A stretch of DNA of 10,399 nt from Betaproteobacteria bacterium (GTDB lineage Bacteria > Pseudomonadota > Gammaproteobacteria > Burkholderiales > SG8-39). The translations under genes were made by a program, and so were the position numbers. A model generated the notes under the pieces. The model searched no databases and had not been told where the DNA came from. It worked only from the letters and a program-made list of their open reading frames with translations. Position 1 is the stretch's first letter, and each line of letters begins with the position of its first letter. This document shows positions 1 through 5,791 of this stretch, piece by piece. The stretch lies in the NCBI GenBank assembly GCA_005882235.1, contig VBCT01000118.1, positions 1 through 10,399 on the forward strand, written 5' to 3'.

Positions 1-93
1 CAGCATCAGGAAGATGATGATCACGAGGAGCACGTCGATCATAGGAATCAGGTTGATCTCCGGATCTTCCTTCCGCGTGCGGGCGAACCTCAT
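1..93 (-). CDS. exbD: ExbD/TolR-family proton-channel subunit, N-terminal fragment
   Basis: Only the first 31 codons are inside the window; the gene continues past base 1. The fragment starts MRFARTRKEDPEINLIPMID and then enters a hydrophobic stretch (VLLVIIIFLML). This is the classic ExbD/TolR start: a short basic cytoplasmic tail, the INLIPMIDVLL motif and a single transmembrane helix. The aspartate of the MID motif is the family's proton-carrying residue and is present (residue 20). The ATG overlaps the exbB stop by 4 bp (ATGA), so translation is probably coupled. ExbD works with ExbB in the inner membrane to turn proton flow into force on periplasmic partners. As I recall, in betaproteobacteria this pair often precedes lpxK and kdsB; those genes would lie outside the window. 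TolR is the alternative name, but no tol genes are visible. Confidence 0.9.
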   Translation of the reverse strand, partial: MRFARTRKEDPEINLIPMIDVLLVIIIFLML

Positions 94-722
94 GCCTGAG
101 TATGCGGCGGCTGGAATTCGAAACGTTCTCCGTGGACCACGTCGACCAGCCTCGCCGCCTGTTGTTCCATCTCGACCACGAAGCCTTCGACCAAGCCGCG
201 GAAGTGGCGGAAGAAAATCATCGCTGGAATGGCGATCACCAAGCCGAACCCCGTGTTGTACAGCGCCACGGAAATGCCGTGGGCGAGTTCCTGAGGGTTG
301 GATCCGGTGGGCGATTGCGAGCCGAAGATCTCGATCATGCCGACCACGGTGCCGAACAAGCCCATCAGCGGGCTGATCGTGGCGATCGTCCCGAGCGTCG
401 TCAAAAAGCGCTCCAGTTCGTGTGCCACCGCGCTGCCGGCCTCTTCGATTGCGTCCTTCATGACGTCGCGCGAACTCTTGTAGTTGCGAAGGCCTGAAGC
501 CAGTACCTGGCCGAGCGGAGAGTCCTGCGAGAGCTCTTCGAGCATGTCCTCACTGACTCCTTGCTTCTGGTATGCAGCGAGCACCTTCTCCAGCAAGCCG
601 CCCGGAACGATCTTCTCCTTGCGAAGGATCATGAACCTTTCGATGATGAGGGCTACTGCGATGATCGACACGGCGAGCAGGAAATAGATCGGCCAGCCGG
701 CAGCGTGGATGATGGCGAACAA
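90..722 (-). CDS. exbB: MotA/TolQ/ExbB-family proton channel protein
   Basis: This 210-residue protein has the three-helix ExbB/TolQ layout: helix 1 at about residues 11-32, a cytoplasmic domain, then helices 2 (about 110-132) and 3 (about 150-171). Two family signatures are clear. One is TISPLMGLFGTVVGMIEIF in helix 2, and the other is the stretch from GISVALYNTGFGLVIAIPA in helix 3. It forms the pentameric inner-membrane channel that houses ExbD and carries protons. The start is a TTG at 722-720, chosen because GGAG lies 7 nt upstream and no ATG or GTG is available near it in frame. It is 4 bp overlapped with exbD, forming an operon read leftward. A candidate promoter lies just upstream. 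The length is normal for the family (about 200-240). TolQ is the main alternative, but the neighbours do not include tolA, tolB or pal. Confidence 0.93.
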   Translation of the reverse strand: MFAIIHAAGWPIYFLLAVSIIAVALIIERFMILRKEKIVPGGLLEKVLAAYQKQGVSEDMLEELSQDSPLGQVLASGLRNYKSSRDVMKDAIEEAGSAVAHELERFLTTLGTIATISPLMGLFGTVVGMIEIFGSQSPTGSNPQELAHGISVALYNTGFGLVIAIPAMIFFRHFRGLVEGFVVEMEQQAARLVDVVHGERFEFQPPHTQA

Positions 723-755
723 CCGCGTTCTCCGAGTCAGACCAAAACCGCGGAC

Positions 756-784
756 ACTTTAGCCTGCGACTGCCGATTCGGCAA
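756..784 (-). promoter_or_regulatory. Candidate sigma-70 promoter for exbB-exbD
   Basis: Read on the minus strand, TTGCCG (784-779) and TAAAGT (761-756) are separated by exactly 17 nt, each matching 4 of 6 consensus positions. Transcription would start near 749, giving a leader of about 27 nt before the TTG start. The -35 hexamer sits in the near-palindrome TGCCGATTCGGCA (771-783), which could be an operator. This is a pattern match only. Confidence 0.45.
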
Positions 785-883
785 GGCAAAGAAATCTCAA
801 GAAGATGCGCTTTTTGCACTCAAAAAATCCAGAGGCTGCAGCGCTGATTGCCGCGCACGCGAAGCTCGCAAATGGGCCCGAGT

Positions 884-910
884 CCTTATCCACAAATACT
901 GTGGATAAGG
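884..910. promoter_or_regulatory. Inverted pair of consensus DnaA boxes (11-bp perfect dyad)
   Basis: The arms CCTTATCCACA (884-894) and TGTGGATAAGG (900-910) are perfect inverted repeats with a 5-nt spacer (AATAC). Each arm contains TTATCCACA, the exact high-affinity DnaA-box consensus, in opposite orientations. Two further one-mismatch copies lie nearby: TGTGCATAC at 912-920 and TGTGGATAG at 1081-1089. That DnaA binds here is inference. The dyad could equally be an mRNA hairpin or a site for another regulator; it has no T-run, so it is not an obvious terminator. Confidence 0.5.
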
Positions 911-1062
911 TTGTGCATACCCGTCAAATAGCGCGCGTAAGTGAATCGTGCAAAAGGGTTTTCTTGCTCATGATGAAAACTTGAACTGCCATTTTTCAGT
1001 TTACTGCTCAACTAGTTACAAGCAGGTTCTCGGCCATTGTCTAAACCGCTCATAGGGGACTG

Positions 1063-1081
1063 AATGGGCGGAGGGCCCATT
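1063..1081. promoter_or_regulatory. Dyad over the xseA -35 region
   Basis: AATGGGC (1063-1069) and GCCCATT (1075-1081) are perfect 7-bp inverted repeats around GGAGG. The centre is about 20 nt upstream of the xseA -10 hexamer, where a -35 box would be, and no good -35 sequence is present. The position suits an operator or activator site; no specific regulator is recognised. Confidence 0.35.
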
Positions 1082-1091
1082 GTGGATAGGT

Positions 1092-1097
1092 TACAAT
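1092..1097 (+). promoter_or_regulatory. -10 element of the xseA promoter
   Basis: TACAAT matches the -10 consensus at 5 of 6 positions. Its last base is 7 nt before the ATG at 1104, so transcription would begin at or next to the start codon. No recognisable -35 box lies 16-18 nt upstream. Confidence 0.5.
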
Positions 1098-1103
1098 CGG
1101 CAC

Positions 1104-2459
1104 ATGCCCGGAGAACAAGGACTGGCGCGGGTTTCCACGCATTCCCCCTCGGAAATTCTCACCGTTTCGGCCCTCGCTCGTAGCGTCCGGGATCTGCTCG
1201 AGCATCGCTATCCCCTGCTTTGGGTCGCCGGCGAGATATCGAACTTCACCGTCGCCAAGTCGGGACACGCCTACTTCGTCCTGAAGGACGAGCAGGCCCA
1301 AGTGCGCTGCGTCATGTTCCGGCAGCGTCAGCAGAGCCTCGAGTGGACGCCGCGCGACGGCATGCAAATCGAGGTGCAGGCGCTCGTCAGCTTGTATGAG
1401 CCGCGCGGCGATTTCCAGCTCAATGTCGAGACCATGCGGCGCGCAGGGCTCGGCGCCCTGTTCGAGGCCTTCCTTAGGCTGCGCGACAAGCTCGAAAAAG
1501 AGGGCTTGTTCAATACCGACACGAAACGAACGCTGCCTTCCCTGCCGCGCGCGATCGGCGTGATCACCTCGCGGGAGGCGGCGGCGCTTCGGGACGTACT
1601 GACGACGCTGGCGCGGCGTAACCCGTCGATCGAGGTCGTCGTCTTCCCCGTGCAAGTCCAGGGCGAGGGTGCGGCGGAGAACATCGCCTCTGCGCTCAAG
1701 ACCGCCGGCCGGATCGGCGGGTGCGATGTCATATTGCTGGTGCGCGGCGGCGGTAGCATCGAGGACCTGTGGGCTTTCAACGAAGAGATCGTGGCGCGGG
1801 CGGTTCGCGCATGCCCGGTCCCGGTCGTCACCGGCATCGGGCACGAAACCGACTTCACGATCGCCGACTTCGTCGCCGACCGGCGCGCACCCACGCCGAC
1901 CGCCGCAGCCGAGCTGGTCAGTCCCGAACGCTCGGGGCTCCTCGAGGGCATTTCCAGACTGACGGCAAGCCTCGCCCTGCGCGCCCGCCAGGAACTCGAG
2001 AGACGCATGCTCCTCGTCGATCATCTTGCACGCAGGCTGGTTCACCCCGGATCGAGGCTGCGGGCTCAGAGCGAGCTGCTCGGCCAATTGCGATTGAGAC
2101 TCGGGCAAGCTGCCGGCCGAATCTCGCCCGAGCGGCGCTGGGAAGTCGTTCGGCTTTTGCAGCGGGCCCACGCGAGGCTCCCCAATACCGATAAGCTTCT
2201 GGCGACCTCGGTGCAATTTGCCGCGCGGCTGCGTGCTGCAACGCACGCGACGCTCGAACGCGCCGGCTCGGCCTGCGGCCGCCGGATCGCCAATCTGTCG
2301 CACCTGGATCCTGCGGCGGTGCTGCAGCGCGGCTACAGCGTCGTCCGGGACGGCTCGGGCAGCATCGTGCTGCGCGGCGCGGGTCTTGCTGCCGGCGAGC
2401 TCCTCGATATCACGTTTGCGGAGGGGGGCGCCCATGCGCGCGTCGAGCGCTCGCGTTAG
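1104..2459 (+). CDS. xseA: Exodeoxyribonuclease VII large subunit
   Basis: This is the catalytic subunit of exonuclease VII, which with the small subunit XseB degrades single-stranded DNA to oligonucleotides during repair. The 451 residues match the family length (E. coli is about 456). The N-terminal OB-fold covers roughly residues 18-115 (WVAGEISNF at 40-48, GHAYFVLKDE at 54-63). The catalytic core follows, with IGVITSREAAALRDVL (151-166), VRGGGSIEDLWAFNEE (213-228) and GIGHETDFTIADFVADRRAP (244-263). A helical arginine-rich segment and the C-terminal HLDPAAVLQRGYSVV motif complete it. I chose the ATG at 1104 over an in-frame TTG at 1080 because the TTG lies upstream of the likely -10 and adds residues the family lacks. 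There is no Shine-Dalgarno sequence. xseB is not in the window. The gene is intact. Confidence 0.96.
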   Translation: MPGEQGLARVSTHSPSEILTVSALARSVRDLLEHRYPLLWVAGEISNFTVAKSGHAYFVLKDEQAQVRCVMFRQRQQSLEWTPRDGMQIEVQALVSLYEPRGDFQLNVETMRRAGLGALFEAFLRLRDKLEKEGLFNTDTKRTLPSLPRAIGVITSREAAALRDVLTTLARRNPSIEVVVFPVQVQGEGAAENIASALKTAGRIGGCDVILLVRGGGSIEDLWAFNEEIVARAVRACPVPVVTGIGHETDFTIADFVADRRAPTPTAAAELVSPERSGLLEGISRLTASLALRARQELERRMLLVDHLARRLVHPGSRLRAQSELLGQLRLRLGQAAGRISPERRWEVVRLLQRAHARLPNTDKLLATSVQFAARLRAATHATLERAGSACGRRIANLSHLDPAAVLQRGYSVVRDGSGSIVLRGAGLAAGELLDITFAEGGAHARVERSR

Positions 2460-2485
2460 GGATCGAGAATCGGAGAAGCAGCCGC

Positions 2486-2514
2486 TTGCAATCAGGCTCG
2501 CTTGGACAGAAAAT
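2486..2514 (+). promoter_or_regulatory. Weak candidate promoter before the small membrane ORF
   Basis: TTGCAA (2486-2491) and GAAAAT (2509-2514) are 17 nt apart, each matching 4 of 6 positions. It would start transcription about 38 nt before the 32-residue ORF at 2559. A CCCGAT-C-ATCGGG dyad (2536-2548) overlaps that ORF's ribosome binding site. Confidence 0.3.
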
Positions 2515-2558
2515 ACGCGGGGCGCGCTGCTGCGGCCCGATCATCGGGAGAAACGACC

Positions 2559-2657
2559 ATGAAGAATCCGCTCGATTCACTCTGGGGGACGGTCATTTGC
2601 GGTTTGATCCTGACCCTGTTGTTGCACATGATCGTCCGGCACACGCTAGGGGGCTGA
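2559..2657 (+). CDS. Small single-helix membrane peptide (32 aa)
   Basis: This short ORF starts MKNPLDSLWGTVICGLILTL and ends about a dozen residues later in RHTLGG. It has one clear hydrophobic helix at about residues 9-26 with positive charges at both ends. It is supported as a real gene by GGGAG 8 nt before the ATG and by its stop lying 1 nt before the start of the next gene (TGA-C-ATG), which implies coupled translation with the PuuD-like protein. I do not recognise a named family. Small peptides of this kind often serve as accessory or assembly subunits of multi-helix membrane complexes, so a role with the downstream protein is the natural inference. The base composition is like the neighbours. 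It is too short for most automatic gene callers. Confidence 0.62.
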   Translation: MKNPLDSLWGTVICGLILTLLLHMIVRHTLGG

Positions 2658-2658
2658 C

Positions 2659-3147
2659 ATGGACTGGGTACCTGCAATATCTCGCTGGATCCACCTCCTC
2701 GCGGGAGTGATGTGGATCGGCCTGCTGTACTACTTCAACTTCGTCAATGTCGCCGCGGCGAAAGCGGCGGCGGCCGACGGCACTGCGGCCGGCATTTCCA
2801 AGCACGTCATGCCCCGCGCGCTATTTTGGTTCCGCTGGGCTGCGGTCGTGACCTGGCTGGCCGGCGCCGCGCTGCTTGGTTCAAGCTTTGGATCGGCTTT
2901 CCTGCTGCAGAAATCGCACATGGCAATCGGCATCGGCGCGTGGCTGGGCACCATCATGCTCTTCAACGTCTGGGTGCTGATCTGGCCCAATCAGAAGAAG
3001 ATCCTCGGAATCGTGCAGGCTACCGACGAGGAGAAGAACAAAGCCCGGCGCGTAGCCTTCCTCGCCTCGCGCACCAATACGATGTTCTCCATCCCGTTGC
3101 TGTACTTCATGGCGGCGGGGGCGCATAGCGCGGTTTACTTCGGGTAA
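2659..3147 (+). CDS. PuuD-like (urate oxidase N-terminal) four-helix membrane protein
   Basis: The 162-residue protein begins MDWVPAISRWIHLLAGVMWI and has four hydrophobic helices at about residues 6-27, 57-78, 83-107 and 138-160. The opening pattern, a His-containing first helix followed by GLLYYFNFVN, resembles the membrane domain called Urate_ox_N/PuuD. Conserved histidines that could bind haem are at residues 12, 49 and 86. Long PuuD proteins carry a C-terminal cytochrome c domain, but this one is only the membrane part, so urate oxidation should not be assumed. Short stand-alone versions are, as I recall, commonly annotated urate hydroxylase PuuD without direct evidence. It follows the 32-residue ORF by 1 nt and ends before a strong terminator, so the two form a short operon. 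No other purine catabolism gene is present. Confidence 0.7.
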   Translation: MDWVPAISRWIHLLAGVMWIGLLYYFNFVNVAAAKAAAADGTAAGISKHVMPRALFWFRWAAVVTWLAGAALLGSSFGSAFLLQKSHMAIGIGAWLGTIMLFNVWVLIWPNQKKILGIVQATDEEKNKARRVAFLASRTNTMFSIPLLYFMAAGAHSAVYFG

Positions 3148-3167
3148 GAACGAATTCGACCGCAAGC

Positions 3168-3193
3168 CGGCTGGCATTCGCCAGCCGCTTTTT
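3168..3193 (+). terminator. Intrinsic terminator after the PuuD-like gene
   Basis: CGGCTGGC (3168-3175) and GCCAGCCG (3180-3187) form a perfect 8-bp stem with an ATTC loop, followed by a C and five T residues (3189-3193). It lies 20 nt after the stop. On the minus strand there is no T-run, so it probably serves only the plus-strand operon. Confidence 0.88.
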
Positions 3194-3205
3194 CGCGCGC
3201 GAGTG

Positions 3206-3649
3206 CTAGCGCGCGGCGGGCGCCTTCTCGAGTCCCTGGATGGTCGTGCCGGGCTTGATGCCTTTCCTCGCGAACCAGCCCCCCGGCATTTCGAGCGCAA
3301 ACTTCGCGGGAGCCGCCGCACAATGCGAAGTTTCTGTTTGCGGCTGCATCTCCGAGATGCTGACGATTTTTCCCTTTTCGTCGACAAAAGCCACCGAGAG
3401 CGGGATCAGCGTATTCTTCATCCACATGCAATAGGGTTCGGATTGCGGAAATACGAAAAACATACCCTCGTTCGAACCGAGATGCTTGCGGAGCATGAGG
3501 CCCTGCGCCCGTGTCTCGAAGGTGTAAGCGACCTCGGCGCGGATGAGGTGGATCCCCGCTGACAGCTCCAGGATCGGCAGCTGCGCGAATGCAGCGCCCG
3601 CGGCAATCGACGCGGCGGCGCCAAGGAGCGCAAGAGTCTTCTCCTTCAT
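3206..3649 (-). CDS. Secreted DUF192 family protein
   Basis: The protein (147 residues from the ATG) has a signal peptide at about residues 1-23 with a likely cut after AAFA, then one DUF192 domain. Its hallmarks are visible: RAQGLMLRKHLGSNEGMFFV, then YCMWMKNTLIPLSVAFVDEKG, then the EMPGGWFARKGIKPG segment. DUF192 proteins are small exported or membrane-anchored proteins without an established biochemical role. An in-frame GTG at 3658 would add three residues; I prefer the ATG at 3649 because it gives a compact signal peptide, but neither start has a clear ribosome binding site. Upstream, the terminator of the lysine-rich gene ends only about 10-20 nt away. The gene therefore needs read-through or a promoter inside that hairpin region; a TATTTT hexamer lies there. 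It converges on the PuuD-like gene. Confidence 0.9.
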   Translation of the reverse strand: MKEKTLALLGAAASIAAGAAFAQLPILELSAGIHLIRAEVAYTFETRAQGLMLRKHLGSNEGMFFVFPQSEPYCMWMKNTLIPLSVAFVDEKGKIVSISEMQPQTETSHCAAAPAKFALEMPGGWFARKGIKPGTTIQGLEKAPAAR

Positions 3650-3666
3650 ACTGGACACGGCCGGCG

Positions 3667-3698
3667 AAAATAAAAAAGGCAGGGAATCGAGCCCTGCC
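3667..3698 (-). terminator. Intrinsic terminator of the lysine-rich gene
   Basis: On the minus strand GGCAGGG (3698-3692) and CCCTGCC (3684-3678) form a 7-bp GC-rich stem with a 7-nt loop. It is followed by TTTTTTATTTT (3677-3667). It lies 20 nt after the stop of the lysine-rich gene and almost touches the start of the DUF192 gene. Confidence 0.88.
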
Positions 3699-3718
3699 CT
3701 GGTCTCGTCGAGAGACAG

Positions 3719-3913
3719 CTATTTCTTCATTTCGTCCTTCTTGGCTTCCTTCTTGGCCTTCTTGGCTTTCTTGTCGCCCTTCTTGTCGCCCTTCTTCATT
3801 TCAGCTTTCTTGTCGTCCTTCATCGGCTGAGCACCGGCGTGGGACGCGGCCAGAGCCGCGCCGCTGGAAACGGCGAACGCCGTGGCGACCAGGATGGAGA
3901 TCAGCTTCCTCAT
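3719..3913 (-). CDS. Small secreted lysine-rich low-complexity protein
   Basis: The 64-residue protein starts MRKLISILVATAFAVSSGAA, a standard signal peptide with a probable cut after ALA at residue 22. The mature part is about 40 residues and nearly half lysine, with repeats such as KKGDKKGDKKAKKAKKEAKK and the ending KKDEMKK. The start at 3913 is favoured over a longer reading frame because GAGG sits 5 nt upstream and the signal peptide begins exactly there. At DNA level a 12-bp unit (TTCTTGTCGCCC on the plus strand) is tandemly duplicated at 3768-3791, so the tail probably varies by slippage. It resembles the small exported MxKDx-repeat proteins of Burkholderia-type bacteria in style, but the repeat is not the same. 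The function is unknown; the very basic tail could bind polyanions. It has its own terminator. Confidence 0.82.
   Translation of the reverse strand: MRKLISILVATAFAVSSGAALAASHAGAQPMKDDKKAEMKKGDKKGDKKAKKAKKEAKKDEMKK
3768..3791. repeat. 12-bp tandem duplication in the lysine-rich gene
   Basis: TTCTTGTCGCCC occurs twice in direct succession and encodes the GDKK unit twice on the minus strand. Partial copies of CTTCTTGGC occur just to the left (3737-3770). Because the unit is a multiple of three, changes in copy number would keep the frame. Confidence 0.7.
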
Positions 3914-4257
3914 GTTTTCCTCTTCGTGAAGTTTAAGGAACAGGTTGCGACCAGTCCTTGCTTCGGAACCGGTCCCTCCCACTAACGCCCTGCCCTTCCC
4001 GAGGTTGACAAGCGTGTCAGGATCGCAGCGCGTTCGTTCGGCAACGCAGTTTGTTGAAATCCATTTTCATTCTAAAAATCAACAAGCTACAGATCTTTCC
4101 GTGCCGCCGGGCCTGGTCCTAGAGGCACGCGGAGGAGCCCGCGCAATTGGCTATAATACCGCCCGATCAAGAGCGGAACGCCCGTCGTGTTCGCGGCCCG
4201 CAATGAGCTTAAAGTTGCACCGCCGATCCCTTCCACAGCGAGACTGCAGGAGCTTCC
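3914..4257. other. Divergent intergenic region between the lysine-rich gene and icd
   Basis: These 344 bases carry no convincing gene. They hold two inverted repeats: TGACA-AGCG-TGTCA at 4006-4019, and TTGTTGA...TCAACAA at 4051-4057 and 4079-4085 with an AT-rich 21-nt centre. Either could be an operator. The icd -10 element lies at 4152-4157. I see no strong promoter for the lysine-rich gene. Confidence 0.5.
4152..4157 (+). promoter_or_regulatory. -10 element of the icd promoter
   Basis: A perfect TATAAT lies about 100 nt before the icd start, and transcription would begin near 4164. No good -35 hexamer is found at 16-18 nt spacing (the bases there read GCGGAG), which suggests an activator or a weak -35. 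The leader of about 94 nt has no other obvious element. Confidence 0.5.
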
Positions 4258-5440
4258 GTGGGCAAAATCAAGGTCAAGAATCCGATCGTCGAGATGGACG
4301 GTGACGAGATGACGCGGATCATCTGGAGGACGATTCGCGAGCACCTGATTCTTCCCTATCTCGACGTCGACCTGAAATACTACGATCTCGGGGTCGAGGC
4401 GAGGGACAAGACCAACGACCAGATCACGATCGACGCGGCCAATGCCACCCGGAAGTACGGCGTAGCCGTGAAATGCGCGACCATCACCCCCGACGAAGGG
4501 CGCGTCAAAGAGTTCAACCTGAAGCAGATGTGGCGCAGCCCTAACGGTACCATCCGCAATATTCTCGACGGCACGATTTTCCGGGAGCCCATTATCTGCA
4601 AAAACGTGCCGCGCATCGTGACTCACTGGAATAAGCCGGTGGTCATCGCGCGTCACGGATTCGGCGACCAGTATCGGGCCACCGAGGTCAAGTTCGACGG
4701 CGCCGGTACGATCAAGCTAAGTTTTCAGCCCGCAGGCGGCGGCGCCGCAGTGGAGCGTGAAGTCTTCAAGGCGCCGGGCGCCGGCGTCACCATGGCGATG
4801 TTCAACCTCGACGAATCGATCGAGGGCTTTGCGCGCGCCTGCTTCAACTACGCCTTGCAGCGCAAGTACCCCGTCTATTTCTCGAGCAAGAATACCATCC
4901 TCAAGGTCTACGACGGCCGGTTCAAGAACCTGTTCCAGGATATCTTCGATGCGGAGTTCAAGAAGCAATTCGACGCCGCGGGTCTGACCTATGAGCACCG
5001 GCTGATCGACGACATGGTGGCCGCGAGCCTCAAGTGGAACGGCGGTTACCTGTGGGCGTGCAAGAACTACGACGGCGACGTGCAATCCGCTCATGACCTC
5101 AGTCTTGATGTCCCCCGACGGGAAGGCGGTCGAGGCCGAGGCGGCACACGGCACCGTGACTCGGCACTACCGGCTGCACCAGCAAGGCAAGCCCACTTCG
5201 ACCAATCCCATCGCGTCGATTTTCGCTTGGACGCGCGGCCTGATATTTCGCGGCCGCATGGACGGCACGCCCGAGGTCGCCCGATTCGCTGAGACCCTGG
5301 AAAAGGTCTGCGTCGACGTCGTGGAATCGGGCAAGATGACCAAGGATCTGGCAATCCTGATACGTCCGGATCACCACTTCCTCTCCACCGACGAATTCAT
5401 GGACGCGGTGGACGCCGAACTCAGACGGCGCGTGCACTGA
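4258..5440 (+). pseudogene. icd: NADP-dependent isocitrate dehydrogenase, frameshifted by an internal deletion
   Basis: The gene encodes the dimeric IDH type closest to eukaryotic IDH1/IDH2, which converts isocitrate to 2-oxoglutarate in the TCA cycle. Start: GTG with AGGAG 5 nt upstream. The first 277 codons look intact: IVEMDGDEMTR, the substrate-binding WRSPNGTIRNILDGTIFREP, IARHGFGDQYRATE, SSKNTILKVYDGRFK, YEHRLIDDMVA and CKNYDGDVQS. After S277 the frame breaks: one orphan G (5089) is followed by LMTSVLMSPDGKAVEAEAAH in another frame, which continues normally to the TGA at 5438-5440. Family members have DSVAQGFGSLG (or close) between QS and the LMTS motif, so 11 residues are lost, consistent with a 32-nt deletion. 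The lost aspartate equals Asp279 of human IDH1, a metal ligand. Restoring 32 nt gives 404 residues, a normal length. As read, the product has 344 residues with a foreign tail and should be inactive. A sequence or assembly error is possible. Confidence 0.9.
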
Positions 5441-5484
5441 CCGAAGCGCGCGAACGTCAAAAAGAGGTTTTTTCCCGGTCACGA

Positions 5485-5532
5485 GAAAAAAACAAGAAAA
5501 AAACAACCGGCCCCTGGGAGCTCCCGGGGCCG
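5485..5532 (-). terminator. Intrinsic terminator of the cold-shock gene
   Basis: CGGCCCC (5508-5514) and GGGGCCG (5526-5532) form a 7-bp stem that continues with an inner GGG-AGCT-CCC hairpin after one bulged base. On the minus strand it is followed by two long T-runs interrupted by single bases (5503-5485). It would stop transcripts from the cold-shock gene before they enter icd. No separate plus-strand terminator for icd is obvious. Confidence 0.85.
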
Positions 5533-5584
5533 ATAACCAAGAGGGACTTGCGACCGCGGGCAGCTGCGCCGCCCGCGCGAGCCG

Positions 5585-5791
5585 CTAGCTTGCGGCCTGG
5601 ATGTTCGAAGCCTGCTTGCCCTTCGGGCCTTGCGTGACTTCGAACTGGACTTTCTGTCCTTCCTTGAGCGTTTTGAACCCGCTCATCTGAATCGCGGAGA
5701 AGTGCGCAAACAAATCCTCGCCGCCGTCATCCGGGGTTATGAACCCATAACCCTTAGCATCATTGAACCACTTCACCGTACCTGTTGGCAT
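5585..5791 (-). CDS. CspA-family cold-shock protein
   Basis: This is a complete 68-residue single cold-shock domain, an OB-fold that binds single-stranded RNA and DNA and melts RNA structure. It starts MPTGTVKWFNDAKGYGFITP, containing the RNP1 motif KGYGFI (residues 13-18); RNP2 is DLFAHF (26-31). The start at 5791 is chosen over an in-frame extension because AGGAAGG lies just upstream and the domain begins at residue 3. A good promoter match at 5902-5930 gives a leader of about 104 nt, typical of cold-shock genes controlled by mRNA structure. It is divergent from clpS and has its own terminator. The position beside clpS recalls cspD-clpS-clpA in other proteobacteria, but sequence alone does not decide whether this is cold-induced or growth-phase controlled. 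Confidence 0.95.
   Translation of the reverse strand: MPTGTVKWFNDAKGYGFITPDDGGEDLFAHFSAIQMSGFKTLKEGQKVQFEVTQGPKGKQASNIQAAS

Larger units (their letters stand above)
723..1103. other. Divergent intergenic region between exbB and xseA
   Basis: These 381 bases hold no credible gene. They contain, from left to right, a candidate exbB promoter (756-784), an inverted pair of DnaA-box sequences (884-910), a comparatively AT-rich stretch at about 945-1020, a loose dyad CTGCT...AGCAG at 1004-1025 around the palindrome AACTAGTT (1010-1017), a 7-bp dyad at 1063-1081 and the xseA -10 element. Short ORFs here have no family features and are spurious. Confidence 0.7.

Noticed and set aside
1080..1103. Upstream TTG start for xseA
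   Set aside because: It lies before the probable -10 hexamer, lacks a ribosome binding site and adds eight residues not typical of the family.
723..1103. Chromosomal replication origin
   Set aside because: Only two exact DnaA boxes and two near matches; no dnaA, dnaN, rpmH or gidA nearby and no 13-mer array. Kept only as a DnaA-box finding.
1050..2435. 461-codon open frame antisense to xseA on the minus strand
   Set aside because: It mirrors a complete, well-conserved xseA, has no recognisable domain and its Arg/Gly/Asp-rich composition is typical of antisense frames in high-GC DNA.
5459..5472. AAAAAGAGGTTTTTT hairpin as an icd terminator
   Set aside because: The stem is only A-T pairs and too weak; the GC-rich hairpin further right has its T-run on the minus strand and serves the cold-shock gene.
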